From Planctomycetota bacterium (GTDB taxonomy: Bacteria; Planctomycetota; Planctomycetia; Pirellulales; Pirellulaceae): DNA of 64,000 bases. Position numbers and translations under genes: made by a program. Within the stretch, counting starts at the first letter, position 1; each line of letters starts with the position of its first letter. The notes beneath the pieces are model-generated. The model was given only the letters and a program-made list of their open reading frames with translations, did no database searches and was not told the origin of the DNA. This document shows, piece after piece, positions 44,072 through 54,100 of this stretch. The stretch is taken from assembly GCA_016872725.1 (NCBI GenBank), contig VGZC01000007.1, positions 1 to 64,000 of the forward strand. Reading direction: 5' to 3'.

Positions 44072-45367
44072 ATGCAGGCGACCAAGGTTGCAATCATCGG
44101 AATGGGTACGGTGGGAACGGGCGTGGCCCGCCTCCTGCTCGACCATGGCGACCGCACGGCCCGGCATGCCGGACGGACCTTGTGGCTCGAACGGGTCGTC
44201 GTCAAGCGCCGCGACAAGGGGCGGGCGATCGACCTCCCCGACGGTGTGCTCACCGACGACCTGGCCGAAGTCACATCCCACCCGGCGATTCGGGTTGTCG
44301 CGCAGCTCATCGGCGGACTCGAACCGGCCCGCACGATCACGTTGCGGCTGCTTGAAAGCGGCAAGGACGTGGTCACCGCGAACAAGGCCCTGCTTGCGGA
44401 ACACGGTCCCGAGCTGTTCGACCGGGCGCGCGCGCTGGGTCGATCGATCGCCTTCGAGGCATCGGTGGCCGGCGGGATTCCGATCATCACGAACATCAGC
44501 CAGTGCTTCTCCGCGAACCAAATCGAATCGCTCCACGGGATTCTGAACGGCACGAGCAACTTCATCATGACAAGGATGGAGGAGCGGGGCGCGGGATACG
44601 ACGACGCGGTGCGCGAGGCGCAGCGGCTTGGATACGCGGAGGCCGACCCGACGCTCGACGTTGACGGGTCCGACGCCGCGCAGAAACTGGCGATCCTCGC
44701 GCATCTCGCGTTTGGAGCCCGCGTGCACTGGAGCGATATTCCGCGCCGCGGCATCGACACGCTCGACGCGGCCGACATGCGATACGCGCGGGAACTCGGT
44801 TACCGGATCCGACTGATCGCCCAGGCGAACCTGCGGAGCGCGGGGATTGAGCTGCTGGTCTCGCCGACGCTCGTCAAAATGGGTCGTCCGATGGCGGAGG
44901 TGCGCGAGGCGTACAATGCGGTGAGCGTCGTGGGCGACGCGGTCGGCAATCTGTTTTTCCACGGGCTCGGAGCGGGCCAGATGCCGACGGCGTCCGCCGT
45001 GGTGGCCGACATGATCGATACGGCCGTGGGGCGCACGGCGATCACGTTCCGCACGCTCGAATTGTGGTCGCGCCGCGAAGCGCGCGTGCGGCCGTGCGGC
45101 CCCGAGCACCAATGGCGCCGATTCTATCTGCGGATCAACGTGGTCGACCGGCCCGGCGTGCTCGGCGAGATCGCCGGTATCCTAGGCAAACACCTCATCT
45201 CGATCGGTTCGGTGATCCAGCATGAAAGCGTCGGCGGAACACCGTACGTTCCCCTCGTGATCATGACCGACATCGCCGGTGAAAAGAACCTGCAGGCGGC
45301 CATGTCCGAAATCGACCGATTGACCAGCGTTCATTCTCCAGGGATCGTACTGCGCGTGCTCGATTGA
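44072..45367 (+). CDS. hom: Homoserine dehydrogenase
   Basis: The 431-residue protein reduces aspartate semialdehyde to homoserine. It has the NAD(P)-binding GMGTVGTGVA near residue 10, the catalytic-domain motifs EASVAGGIPII and LHGILNGTSNFI, and EADPTLDVDGSDAAQK. A C-terminal ACT domain (INVVDRPGVLGEIAGI) implies feedback control, probably by threonine. The ATG at 44072 gives the standard start; a TTG three codons upstream with GGGAGG is possible. It leads the hom-apgM-lysC operon. Confidence 0.94.
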   Translation: MQATKVAIIGMGTVGTGVARLLLDHGDRTARHAGRTLWLERVVVKRRDKGRAIDLPDGVLTDDLAEVTSHPAIRVVAQLIGGLEPARTITLRLLESGKDVVTANKALLAEHGPELFDRARALGRSIAFEASVAGGIPIITNISQCFSANQIESLHGILNGTSNFIMTRMEERGAGYDDAVREAQRLGYAEADPTLDVDGSDAAQKLAILAHLAFGARVHWSDIPRRGIDTLDAADMRYARELGYRIRLIAQANLRSAGIELLVSPTLVKMGRPMAEVREAYNAVSVVGDAVGNLFFHGLGAGQMPTASAVVADMIDTAVGRTAITFRTLELWSRREARVRPCGPEHQWRRFYLRINVVDRPGVLGEIAGILGKHLISIGSVIQHESVGGTPYVPLVIMTDIAGEKNLQAAMSEIDRLTSVHSPGIVLRVLD

Positions 45368-45430
45368 GCGCGCGGAGCGCGGTTCGCGACCCAAACGGAC
45401 ACGGAGGGAGGCCCGGCGCGGCGACCGACG

Positions 45431-46633
45431 ATGAAATACGCCATAGTCATTCCCGACGGATGCGCCGACGAACGGTTGGAGGAACTCGGCGGCAAGACGC
45501 CCCTGCAGGCCGCCGACACGCCCGCCATGGACGCGATCGCGAGGGCGGGCGTCGTGGGAGCCGCGAACCATGTGCCGTCGCATTTGCCCGCGGGCTCGGA
45601 CGTCGCCAACCTGAGCCTCCTCGGCTACGATCCCGACGCGCACTACACGGGCCGAGCCCCGCTCGAAGCCGTCGCGCAAGGCATCGCGCTCGGCGCCGAC
45701 GATTGGGCCGTGCGATGCAACCTGGTCACGATCGAGGACCAGGTCTTGCGCGATTTCACGGCCGGCCACATTTCGACCGCCGAAGCGCACGAGCTGCTCG
45801 CCGCGCTCCAGGAATCGCTCGGCGACGAGCATTGCCGATTCGTCGGAGGGGTCAGTTATCGGAATCTCGTGATCGTCCGCGACACGGCCGGGCCGCCTCC
45901 GTTCTCACGCGATACGCGGACCGTTCCGCCCCACGATCTCACGGATCAGCCGATCGACGACGCGTATCCGCGCGGCCCAGGCAGCCATTGGCTCCTGGAT
46001 CGGATGGAGCGATCCGCGTCGGTGCTCGCGGACCATCCGGTCAACGCGGCGCGGCGCGACCGGGGTCTGAGGCCCGCGACGCACGTTTGGCTCTGGGGAC
46101 TCGGCAAGGCCCCGGCACTCGAACCGTTCGCCGACCGGTTCGGCGTCCGCGGTGCGATGATCACCGCCGTCGATCTGCTGAGGGGACTCGCCACGCTGAT
46201 CGGATGGCCGTGCATCGAGGTCCCCGGCGCCACGGGCTATACCGATACGGACTATGCGGCCAAGGGGCGCTATGCGATCGACGCGCTCGATATGGCCGAC
46301 CTGGTTTGCGTGCACGTCGAGGCGACCGACGAGGCGAGCCACGAGGGCGACGCGCCCGCGAAGGTCCGCGCGCTCGAACAGATCGACCGGCACATCGTCG
46401 GCCCTCTGCTCGATGCGCTCCGGCGCCGCGGCGATTACCGGATCCTCGTCTCGCCGGACCACCCGACGCCCGTCCGTATCAAGACGCACAGCCATGGACT
46501 CGTCCCCTTTGCGTATTGCGGGATGGGAGTCCAAGCGGACGGAGCCACGTCGTACGACGAAGGGGCGGCCGAAGCGTCGGGCCCGCGGTTCGACCGGGGG
46601 TTCGAACTGATGCGGACATTTTTGCATCGTTGA
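45431..46633 (+). CDS. apgM: ApgM-type phosphoglycerate mutase family; possible homoserine kinase
   Basis: The 400-residue protein belongs to the archaeal-type, cofactor-independent phosphoglycerate mutase group of the alkaline phosphatase superfamily. Metal-binding residues are in PDGCAD at residues 9-14, the catalytic serine in LPAGSDVANLS, and later ligands in HVEATDEASHEGD and SPDHPTP. It sits between hom and lysC, 63 and 16 bp away. Several bacteria with this order lack ThrB, and this family is proposed to phosphorylate homoserine there. Glycolytic mutase activity is the alternative. Confidence 0.85.
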   Translation: MKYAIVIPDGCADERLEELGGKTPLQAADTPAMDAIARAGVVGAANHVPSHLPAGSDVANLSLLGYDPDAHYTGRAPLEAVAQGIALGADDWAVRCNLVTIEDQVLRDFTAGHISTAEAHELLAALQESLGDEHCRFVGGVSYRNLVIVRDTAGPPPFSRDTRTVPPHDLTDQPIDDAYPRGPGSHWLLDRMERSASVLADHPVNAARRDRGLRPATHVWLWGLGKAPALEPFADRFGVRGAMITAVDLLRGLATLIGWPCIEVPGATGYTDTDYAAKGRYAIDALDMADLVCVHVEATDEASHEGDAPAKVRALEQIDRHIVGPLLDALRRRGDYRILVSPDHPTPVRIKTHSHGLVPFAYCGMGVQADGATSYDEGAAEASGPRFDRGFELMRTFLHR

Positions 46634-46649
46634 GTCGGGAATCGACATC

Positions 46650-48431
46650 ATGGGATTGATCGTTCAGAAGTTCGGCGGCACCAGCGTCGCCGACAGCCAA
46701 AAGATCCTCCGCGCGGCCCGGAAGGCGATCCGAGCCAAGCAACAGGGGAATCGGGTCGTCATGGTCGTCAGCGCGATGGGACACAACACGGACATGCTCA
46801 TCGCCCTCGCGAAGGAAATCAACGAGCGTCCGCCCGCGCGCGAGATGGACATGCTGCTGTCGACGGGTGAACAGGTGAGCGTCGCGTTGATGGCGATGGC
46901 CATCGAATCGCTCGGCCACCGCGCCGTCAGCTTGACCGGCGGCCAGATCGGGATCCGCACCGACAGCACGCACACCAAGGCGCGGATCCTGTCGATCTCG
47001 ACCGAACGCATGCACCGGCTGCTCGACGAGGGCAACATCGTCATCGCCGCCGGATTCCAGGGGATCGACGAGCAGTTCAACATCACGACGCTCGGACGCG
47101 GCGGAAGCGACACGACGGCCGTCGCGCTCGCCGCCGTACTGCGCGCCGACGCGTGCGAAATCTACACCGACGTGGACGGCGTTTTCACGACCGATCCGCG
47201 CGTCGTTCCCGAAGCGCGGCGTGTCGATCGGATCGGCTACGACGAGATGCTCGAGTTGGCGAGCCTCGGCGCGGGTGTCATGCACAATCGGTCGATCGAG
47301 TTCGCGAAGAAATACGGCGTGTCGATCCACGTCCGCAGCAGCGTGTCCGACGCTCCGGGAACGTTGATCGAGGCGACGCCCGAATCCCGCGACGCGCCGG
47401 TTTGCGGCGCGGCGGTCACCAAGGACGAGGCCCGCGTGACCCTGACCGGAGTCCCCGACGTGCCGGGAACGAGCCACGAGATTTTTTCGAGAATCGCCGC
47501 GCGGCACGTGACCGTCGACATGATCGTCCAGAACGTCGGCGCCGAAGGTCGCGCGAACATCTCGTTCACCGTTCCCAGGGACGAGCTCGCCGTGACGCTC
47601 GAAGCGGTCGCCGCCGCGTGCGAGCCGTGGGGCCATGTCGAGGTCGGACACGATGTGGAAGTGGCCAAGGTGTCGGTCGTCGGCCTCGGAATGGCTCGCC
47701 AGACGGGCGTCGCCCACACGATGTTCGGCGCGATCGCCGACGCCGGAATCAACATCCAGATGATCACCACGAGCGAAATCAAGATCTCGGTCCTTGTCGA
47801 CCGGTCACTCGCCCATGCCGCGCTTCGCGCCGTTCACACGCGATTCGCGCTCGACCAACCGCCGCCGAGCCTCGCGGACCCGAACGGCGAACGCCATCCG
47901 CCCTCCCCGAACGCGGCCGACGTCGTCATGCGGCTGCGCGATGCGGCCATGGAGCACCTCGCGATCAGCGATGTGTCGCTCGATGACTCCCAAGCCCGCG
48001 TCACCATCATCGGTGTGCCCGACCAACCCGGGCTCGCGTCCCGCGTGTTCCGCGGCGTCGCCGAAGCGGGCGTGTTTGTCGACATGATCGTGCAAAGCTA
48101 TAAGGGAAAGAACGGAAAGGCCCGGCTCAGCTTCACCGTGCCGCGCCGCCAAATCGACTCGGCGCTCGCCGTCACCGCCCGCCTTCAGGCCGATTGCGGG
48201 TTCGAAGCCCTTTCCAGCAGCCCGTCCGTCGCCAAACTGTCCGTGTCCGGCATCGGCCTGCATAGCCATACGGGCGTGGCGATCCGCATGTTCCGCGCCT
48301 TGGCGGAAATCGGCGTCAATGTCGCCATGATCAGCACAAGCGAGGTGAGGGTCAATGTCGTCGTGTCCGCCGAAGACGGCGAGCGCGGACTGAAGGCCCT
48401 GCAGGAGGCGTTCGCCGATGCACGCCTCTGA
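46650..48431 (+). CDS. lysC: Aspartate kinase with four ACT domains
   Basis: The 593-residue enzyme phosphorylates aspartate, the first step to lysine, threonine and methionine. The kinase domain has QKFGGTSVAD at the start, TTLGRGGSDTTAVALA, and EIYTDVDGVFTTDPR. It is followed by four ACT-like modules rather than two: VTLTGVPDVPGTSHEIF, VSVVGLGMARQTGVA, VTIIGVPDQPGLASRVF and LSVSGIGLHSHTGVA. The doubled regulatory region is also known from cyanobacteria. The start lies 16 bp after apgM. Two effector sets (for example Lys plus Thr) are plausible. Confidence 0.94.
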   Translation: MGLIVQKFGGTSVADSQKILRAARKAIRAKQQGNRVVMVVSAMGHNTDMLIALAKEINERPPAREMDMLLSTGEQVSVALMAMAIESLGHRAVSLTGGQIGIRTDSTHTKARILSISTERMHRLLDEGNIVIAAGFQGIDEQFNITTLGRGGSDTTAVALAAVLRADACEIYTDVDGVFTTDPRVVPEARRVDRIGYDEMLELASLGAGVMHNRSIEFAKKYGVSIHVRSSVSDAPGTLIEATPESRDAPVCGAAVTKDEARVTLTGVPDVPGTSHEIFSRIAARHVTVDMIVQNVGAEGRANISFTVPRDELAVTLEAVAAACEPWGHVEVGHDVEVAKVSVVGLGMARQTGVAHTMFGAIADAGINIQMITTSEIKISVLVDRSLAHAALRAVHTRFALDQPPPSLADPNGERHPPSPNAADVVMRLRDAAMEHLAISDVSLDDSQARVTIIGVPDQPGLASRVFRGVAEAGVFVDMIVQSYKGKNGKARLSFTVPRRQIDSALAVTARLQADCGFEALSSSPSVAKLSVSGIGLHSHTGVAIRMFRALAEIGVNVAMISTSEVRVNVVVSAEDGERGLKALQEAFADARL

Positions 48432-48455
48432 ATGGCGACGATCCGATCGGGTCTG

Positions 48456-48484
48456 GTCGCGTGGGCCGCACGGCAGGCTATAAT
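48456..48484 (+). promoter_or_regulatory. Possible sigma-70 promoter for the bifunctional nuclease gene
   Basis: A perfect TATAAT occurs at 48479-48484, 78 bp upstream of the next ATG, in GC-rich surroundings. The upstream -35 region is poor (TGGTCG at about 48454), so the promoter assignment is tentative. Confidence 0.45.
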
Positions 48485-48561
48485 GGACTCCATTCGCCGG
48501 ACCGGCCGGTTTTTTTCCTCCGATCGGTTCGGCATCCAAGCCCGATTCAGGGACGCGTGTC

Positions 48562-48966
48562 ATGCCCGTGCAAATGCAGTTGGCCCGCATCATCATCAGC
48601 GAGATCAACGAGCAGCAGGTTATCTATCTGAAGGAAGTCGACGGAGAACGCCAGTTCCCGATCCTGATCGGCATCTTCGAGGCCACAAGCATCGACCGGC
48701 GCGTGCGGAACAAGACGGCGCCCCGCCCCCTCACCCACGACCTCCTCGTCCATGTCGTCGAACAACTCGGCGGTGAACTCGACAGCGTCGTGATCAGCGA
48801 GCTGCGCGAGCACACCTACTACGCCAAATTGCGGATCCGCCGGGACGGCGAGCTGATCGAAATCGACTCGAGGCCGTCGGACGCCATCGCGGTCGCCGTC
48901 ACCTGCGATCCCACCCTCCCGATCTTCGTCAACGAGGAAGTGCTCGACGAACTCCACAATCAATAG
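48562..48966 (+). CDS. Bifunctional nuclease family protein (DUF151)
   Basis: The 134-residue protein matches the DUF151/bifunctional nuclease family: an alternating start (MQLARIIISEINEQQVIYL), EVDGERQFPILIGIFEA, RPLTHDLL, and the ending SRPSDAIAVAV. Plant and bacterial members have been reported to have nuclease activity, but the role here is unknown. The stop TAG at 48964-48966 is followed at once by nine 7-bp repeats. Confidence 0.9.
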   Translation: MPVQMQLARIIISEINEQQVIYLKEVDGERQFPILIGIFEATSIDRRVRNKTAPRPLTHDLLVHVVEQLGGELDSVVISELREHTYYAKLRIRRDGELIEIDSRPSDAIAVAVTCDPTLPIFVNEEVLDELHNQ

Positions 48967-49028
48967 GTGTTCGGTGTTCGGTGTTCGGTGTTGGGTGTTG
49001 GGTGTTCGGTGTTCGGTGTTCGGTGTTC
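48966..49028. repeat. Nine 7-bp tandem units directly after the DUF151 stop
   Basis: GGTGTTC (seven copies) and GGTGTTG (two copies, units 4 and 5) run head to tail for 63 bp, beginning at the last base of the stop codon. A 7-bp period is not a multiple of three, and the tract is non-coding. It lies 47 bp from the end of the convergent DnaJ-like gene. Confidence 0.97.
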
Positions 49029-49075
49029 GACGGGTCGCCGATCGGGCGGGAGCGTGAGTGTTCCTTGCGTTCCTC

Positions 49076-50899
49076 CTATTGCTCTTCCCCCATCCAACCG
49101 AGTCCTTCCGCGCGCTGTGCGTCGGTCGCTTCGGGATGCAGGTATTGGTAGGCGCCCTTCACGGCGACCGACTCGGGGCTCGTATCCAGGCCTTGATCGG
49201 CCAGCGCCAGTCCGAGCGCGATCGGCAACTGATTGAGCGCGTAGGTGCGGTTTTGGCCGGCGGCGCGGATGATGATCGAATCGGCCTTGCGTTCCACGAT
49301 CGCCACGACTTCGTCATCGCCGACGTTCAGCGTCGCGCCGGCTTCGAGTTTCGCCATGCCCCGTTCGACGGCCGAACGAAACGCCCGCATGCGCTGTTCG
49401 AACCGTCGATGCCGCGCGACGTCGTCCCGCAGTGCTTCGTTCGACGCGATCGATTCGGCTTTCGTCAGTTGGGCCGCCGATTCGTCGAACGCATGCCGCG
49501 ACATGGCGGCCCGCGCCCCGTCGAGGATCTCGGCCACCTGCCGCACGGTGTCGGGCGATGCGGGCATGGCCGAGCCACCGGTTGGATCACGCGCCGGCGG
49601 CGTCTCCGGCGAGGCACCCGATTTCGGCTCGAAAAACGGCCCCAGCGACGGCAATGCGGGCATGAGGTCGGTCGACTCGCCGGGCATCAGGAACGGGGAC
49701 GGGCCCGCTTCGAGTTTGGACAACGTCCCGGACGTCGGCGCGTTCCGCGGACTCGCCGGACGATCGGCGACGGGATCGACGCTCGGGTCCGCCGCCCCTT
49801 TGCCCGCCATCGCAAGCCCGTCCTCAGACCCTTCGGGATTGGAGCGGGGCGACAAGCCCGCGTGAGATGCATCGGGTTCTTTCGGAGCGGCATCGCCTCG
49901 TCCAGCCGCCTTTGAACGCGCGGATACGGCGGCCACATCGCCGTCGCGCGGCCCCGTGTCCTTGGGCGTCCAAACCGTCTTGAACGCGGCCGCCGTCACG
50001 AGGCCTCCCAGTACGACGCCACACGCGAACGCGGCGAAGATCGGCGCCATCGAGTGACGCGGCGGCCGCGAGATCGAAGCGGATAGGCGGCTCTCCGGCG
50101 CGGCCGACCGACGCTCGGCGCTCTTGTGCGCCGGCATTCCGCCTTCGACTCGCCCCACGTGTTCGATCGCCGCCATCGGGTCGGATGCAGGCGCGGGCTC
50201 GAAGTCGATCGGAGCCATCGGGTCGGATGCAGGCGCGGGCTCGAAGTCGATCGGAGCCATCGGGTCGGATGCAGGCGCGGGCTCGAAGCCGATCGGAGCC
50301 ATCGGGTCGGATGCAGGCGCGGGCTCGAAGCCGATCGGAGCCATCGGGTCGGATGCAGGCGCGGGCTCGAAGCCGATCGGAGCCATCGGGTCAACCGCCG
50401 GGGCATGGTCGAAGGCGACGGTCGCCATCGGATCGTGCGAATCCTCGACCGCCGTGAACTCGACCTCCGAGGACATTGGGGCGGGGCGTCTGGAACGACA
50501 GTCCGTCTCCAAATCGTCCGGCCGCGACGCGGTGGGCGAACGGGAGGCCGCGATCGGATCCGATCGGCGCGATTCACCCGGCATCGCGCGCGACGGGGCC
50601 CTTCCGACGGTCGCTTGGCGCGGCGATCGTTCGAGCAACGCATTGTAGGCGGCGCGGGCCGTCGGATCGGTCAATTCGAGCTTGACCTGTTTGAGCGCAT
50701 CGAGCAGTTCGGCCCAGCGAGCCGCATGCGGGCCGGGCCGAAAACTGCGGACGCGGATGAGCGCGCGGTCGGCCGCCGCCCGAATCCGCTCGGAGTCCGG
50801 CTCGTCCGGGTCGACTCCCAGGAGCTGATAGTAGTCGGGGTCGACGATCGAAGCGTCGATCCCCAGCCAATCGCGATACGGGTTGAGTTCGTCGGCCAC
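49076..50899 (-). CDS. Membrane protein with a short DnaJ-like N-terminus and 14-residue repeats
   Basis: The 607-residue protein starts with NPYRDWLGI and YYQLLGVDPDEPDSERIRAA, a J-domain-like helix pair common in planctomycete proteins; it has no HPD motif. Residues about 155-260 contain five copies of a 14-residue unit (DPMAPIGFEPAPAS, with IDFEP in two). One membrane helix follows (IFAAFACGVVLGGLVTAAAF), then a long Pro/Gly/Asp-rich region and a C-terminal domain ending near WMGEEQ. The GTG at 50899 is chosen as the usual start of this family. Function unknown; possibly an envelope scaffold. It is divergent from the macroglobulin gene. Confidence 0.75.
   Translation of the reverse strand: MADELNPYRDWLGIDASIVDPDYYQLLGVDPDEPDSERIRAAADRALIRVRSFRPGPHAARWAELLDALKQVKLELTDPTARAAYNALLERSPRQATVGRAPSRAMPGESRRSDPIAASRSPTASRPDDLETDCRSRRPAPMSSEVEFTAVEDSHDPMATVAFDHAPAVDPMAPIGFEPAPASDPMAPIGFEPAPASDPMAPIGFEPAPASDPMAPIDFEPAPASDPMAPIDFEPAPASDPMAAIEHVGRVEGGMPAHKSAERRSAAPESRLSASISRPPRHSMAPIFAAFACGVVLGGLVTAAAFKTVWTPKDTGPRDGDVAAVSARSKAAGRGDAAPKEPDASHAGLSPRSNPEGSEDGLAMAGKGAADPSVDPVADRPASPRNAPTSGTLSKLEAGPSPFLMPGESTDLMPALPSLGPFFEPKSGASPETPPARDPTGGSAMPASPDTVRQVAEILDGARAAMSRHAFDESAAQLTKAESIASNEALRDDVARHRRFEQRMRAFRSAVERGMAKLEAGATLNVGDDEVVAIVERKADSIIIRAAGQNRTYALNQLPIALGLALADQGLDTSPESVAVKGAYQYLHPEATDAQRAEGLGWMGEEQ
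50172..50381. repeat. Five exact-length 42-bp coding repeats
   Basis: The 42-bp unit beginning GCCATCGGGTCGGATGCAGG starts at 50172, 50214, 50256, 50298 and 50340, with a partial sixth at 50382. Units 1-2 and 3-5 differ by a single base (T versus C). Each encodes 14 residues of the DnaJ-like membrane protein. Near-identity suggests recent expansion. Confidence 0.95.
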
Positions 50900-51143
50900 G
50901 GGAATCCCACCGCAAGGGAGTTGGTGACGGGCGACAACGACCGTCGAAGTCGCCGCATCCGCGAGCTCGATGCATCCGGCATGCATCCAGTATGAACCCG
51001 GACGGGATTCGCGGCAACACGAATGCGGGATAGGATAAGGACGAGAGATTTCTTGTGGAATCCCCTGGACGATGAGATCGCGGAGCTTGTCTTGATCGTC
51101 TTGTTGATGGAGCGACCTTCTTTTTGCCGTTGAGGACGCGACG

Positions 51144-54100
51144 ATGCGCCAGACCATGATCCGAAGTCCCCGTTCCGTCTTTGGACTCGCCGCCGCATTT
51201 GCCGTATGGGGAGCTGCGATCGCCATGTCACACTCCGTCCCGCTCGATGAACTCGCCGCCAAGGCCGCTCAGCTCTTTCGCGACGGCAATTTCGCCGAGG
51301 CATACGAAGGCTATGCGACCCTATGCGCCGATCCGGATGCGGATCCGGACCGGGTCGGCGGATACCTCGGCGCGGCCGTGCAGTGTCTGATTCGAATCGG
51401 CCGAGTCAACGAAATCGACGCGATCCTCGAATCCACGACCAAGACGCACGCGGGCAATCCGTGGTTGCTCGCCGCCGCCGCATCGCAATACGCGTCGATT
51501 CCCCACTTCGGATTCCGGGTCGCCGGGAACTTCGAGCGGGGCCCGCACCGGGGAGGCGGCGACATGGTCAATGCGAACGACCGCGATCGGGTGCAGTCGA
51601 TCCGACGGCTCCGCGACGCCCTTGCGCTCGACGAAGTCAAGACCGACGCCACGAAGCATGCCGCATTGTGGGATCAATTGGCGGAGTCGATTCTCGAAGA
51701 CCGCGACGGAGGCCAAGCGTGGCGTCTGCAGCAGCTCACCGATTTCGCTCAGCTCCCCGACTACGAGCCGGGCTACCGGTATCCCGGCGGCGAGTCCCAT
51801 GCGCCGGTCGATGCGTCGGGCGAACCCGTCTTTCACGCCGTTCCCGCGGGTTGGAACGAAGCCCGATCCGACGGCGAACGGTGGCGGTGGTGCCTCGAAC
51901 AGACCCAAACGATCGATCCGACGCGAAAGAACGCGGCGCGCATGCGATTCGCCACGTTCCTGCATGGGCAATTCGACACCCATACCCTGCGGAGATACGG
52001 AGCGTTTTGGGGACGCGAGCAGGACAGCATGTCTTCAGAGACGGGTACATTCGCGCTGCATACGCTCGGCGACGACGAGACCATCGCGCGGCTCGCCACG
52101 GGCGTGCGCCGGTTCGCATTGCCCGACGCGTTCAACTGTATCAAGATCTTCCAGGCGATCGCCGATGATCCGGCGACGGGGCACGGCGACGACGCGCTGC
52201 GGATGCTCGCGCAAATCTTTGAGGACCGCCGCCAGTACCCGCGCGCCGCGACGTACTGGGAAAAGAGTATTCGCCGGTACGGCGGCAAGAATGACAAACA
52301 AAGCCGTCTCGAACAGATTCGTGGGAATTGGGGCCAATTCGAGCCCGTGTTGACCCAACCCGGAGGGGAAGGCGCGTCGGTCGAGTTCCGATTCCGCAAC
52401 GGGAAAAAGGTCGAACTCGAAGCCCAGCGGATCAACGCCGAGAAGTTGTTGCAGGACGCAAGAAGCCTCTTGAAGGCGGGACCGCGACGCATCGATTGGC
52501 AGGCGATCAACGTCGAGGAACTTGGATGGAGACTCGTCAACGAGGGGCAATCCAAGTACGTCGGCGATCCGGTCGCGCGTTGGACGGTCGACTTGCAGCC
52601 GTCGGAAGGCCATTTCGACAAACGGATCACGATTCCGACACCCCTGCGGGACGCGGGGGCGTACCTTCTGAAGGCGAAGATGGAGGACGGCAACACCAGT
52701 TTCATCGTCATCTGGGTCGCCGATACGGCGATCGTCCACAAGCCGCTCTCCGATCAGACGCTCTACTACGTCGCCGACGCGCGTAACGGAACGCCGCTCG
52801 CCGGAATGAACGTCGAGTTCTTTGGATACCGGGTCGTGGATCGCCGCGGCGTATCGCGCGTCGAAACGCTGAACTTCGCCGAAGAGACCGACGCCAACGG
52901 CTTGCTCTACCTCAAGCAAGACCGACTCTCTTCCGAATACCAATGGCTCGTCGTCGCGCGCGGTCCCAAAAACCGTCTGGCCTATCTGGGCTTTCGTGGA
53001 GTCTGGAGCGGGTCGGCCCACGATCCGGAATATAGTGCCGTCAAGGCGTTCATCATCACCGACCGGCCCGTCTACCGGCCGGGTCAGACCGCGCACTTCA
53101 AGGCCTGGTTCCGCTCGGCGCGCTACGATCGGGATCAAGGCTCCGAATTCGCCGGACAGAACGTGATCGTTCGCGTCTACGATCCCAAGGGAGAGGAGCT
53201 CCAATCCCTCGCGTTGACGGCGGACAAGCACGGAGGCGTCGCCGGATCGATCGAACTCCCCGCCGGCGCTACGCTCGGCGAATACCGCGTCGACACCGAC
53301 TTGGGAACCCCCACGACGTTCCGCGTCGAGGAGTACAAGAAGCCGGAATACGAGGTGACGGTCGAGGCTCCCAAGACGCCCGTCATGCTCGGCGAAACCA
53401 TCACCGCGACGATCAAGGCCAACTACTACTTCGGATCGCCCGTTACGGACGCGACGGTGAAATATCGAATCACGCGCACCGGACGAACGGAGTCGTGGTA
53501 TCCGATCATGCCTTGGGACTGGTGCTTTGGGCCCGGCTACTGGTGGTTCGCATACGACTACCCATGGTATCCGGGTTGGAGCCGGTGGGCCGGCGTGACA
53601 CGGCCCGCCGGTTGGTGGTGGCCGACCATGCCGCAACCTCCCGAGATCGTCGCGGAAGGCGAAATGCCGATCGGAACCGACGGAACGGTCAGCGTTCCGA
53701 TCGACACGTCGCTTGCCAAAGCCATGCACGCCGATCAGGACCACGAGTACGCGATTACCGCCGAGGTGCGGGACCAGTCGCGGCGCACCATCGTCGGAAC
53801 CGGCTCGGTGCTCGTCGCGCGACGGCCGTTCAGTGTCTATGTCTGGGTCGATCGCGGCCATTACCGCGTGGGCGACACGATCGCCGCGCGCATCCTGTCG
53901 CAGACCCTCGATCAGCAGCCCGTCGCCGGTCCGGTGCGCGTGCGCCTGATGAAGATCACCTATGACGATGCGAGGAAGCCGATCGAAACCGAAGTCGCCG
54001 ACTGGACGGCGACGTCGGATGCCGAGGGCCTCGCGGCACTGCAAGTCACGGCTTCCGAAATGGGCCAGTACCGGCTCGCGTGCGAGGTCACCGATTCCCA

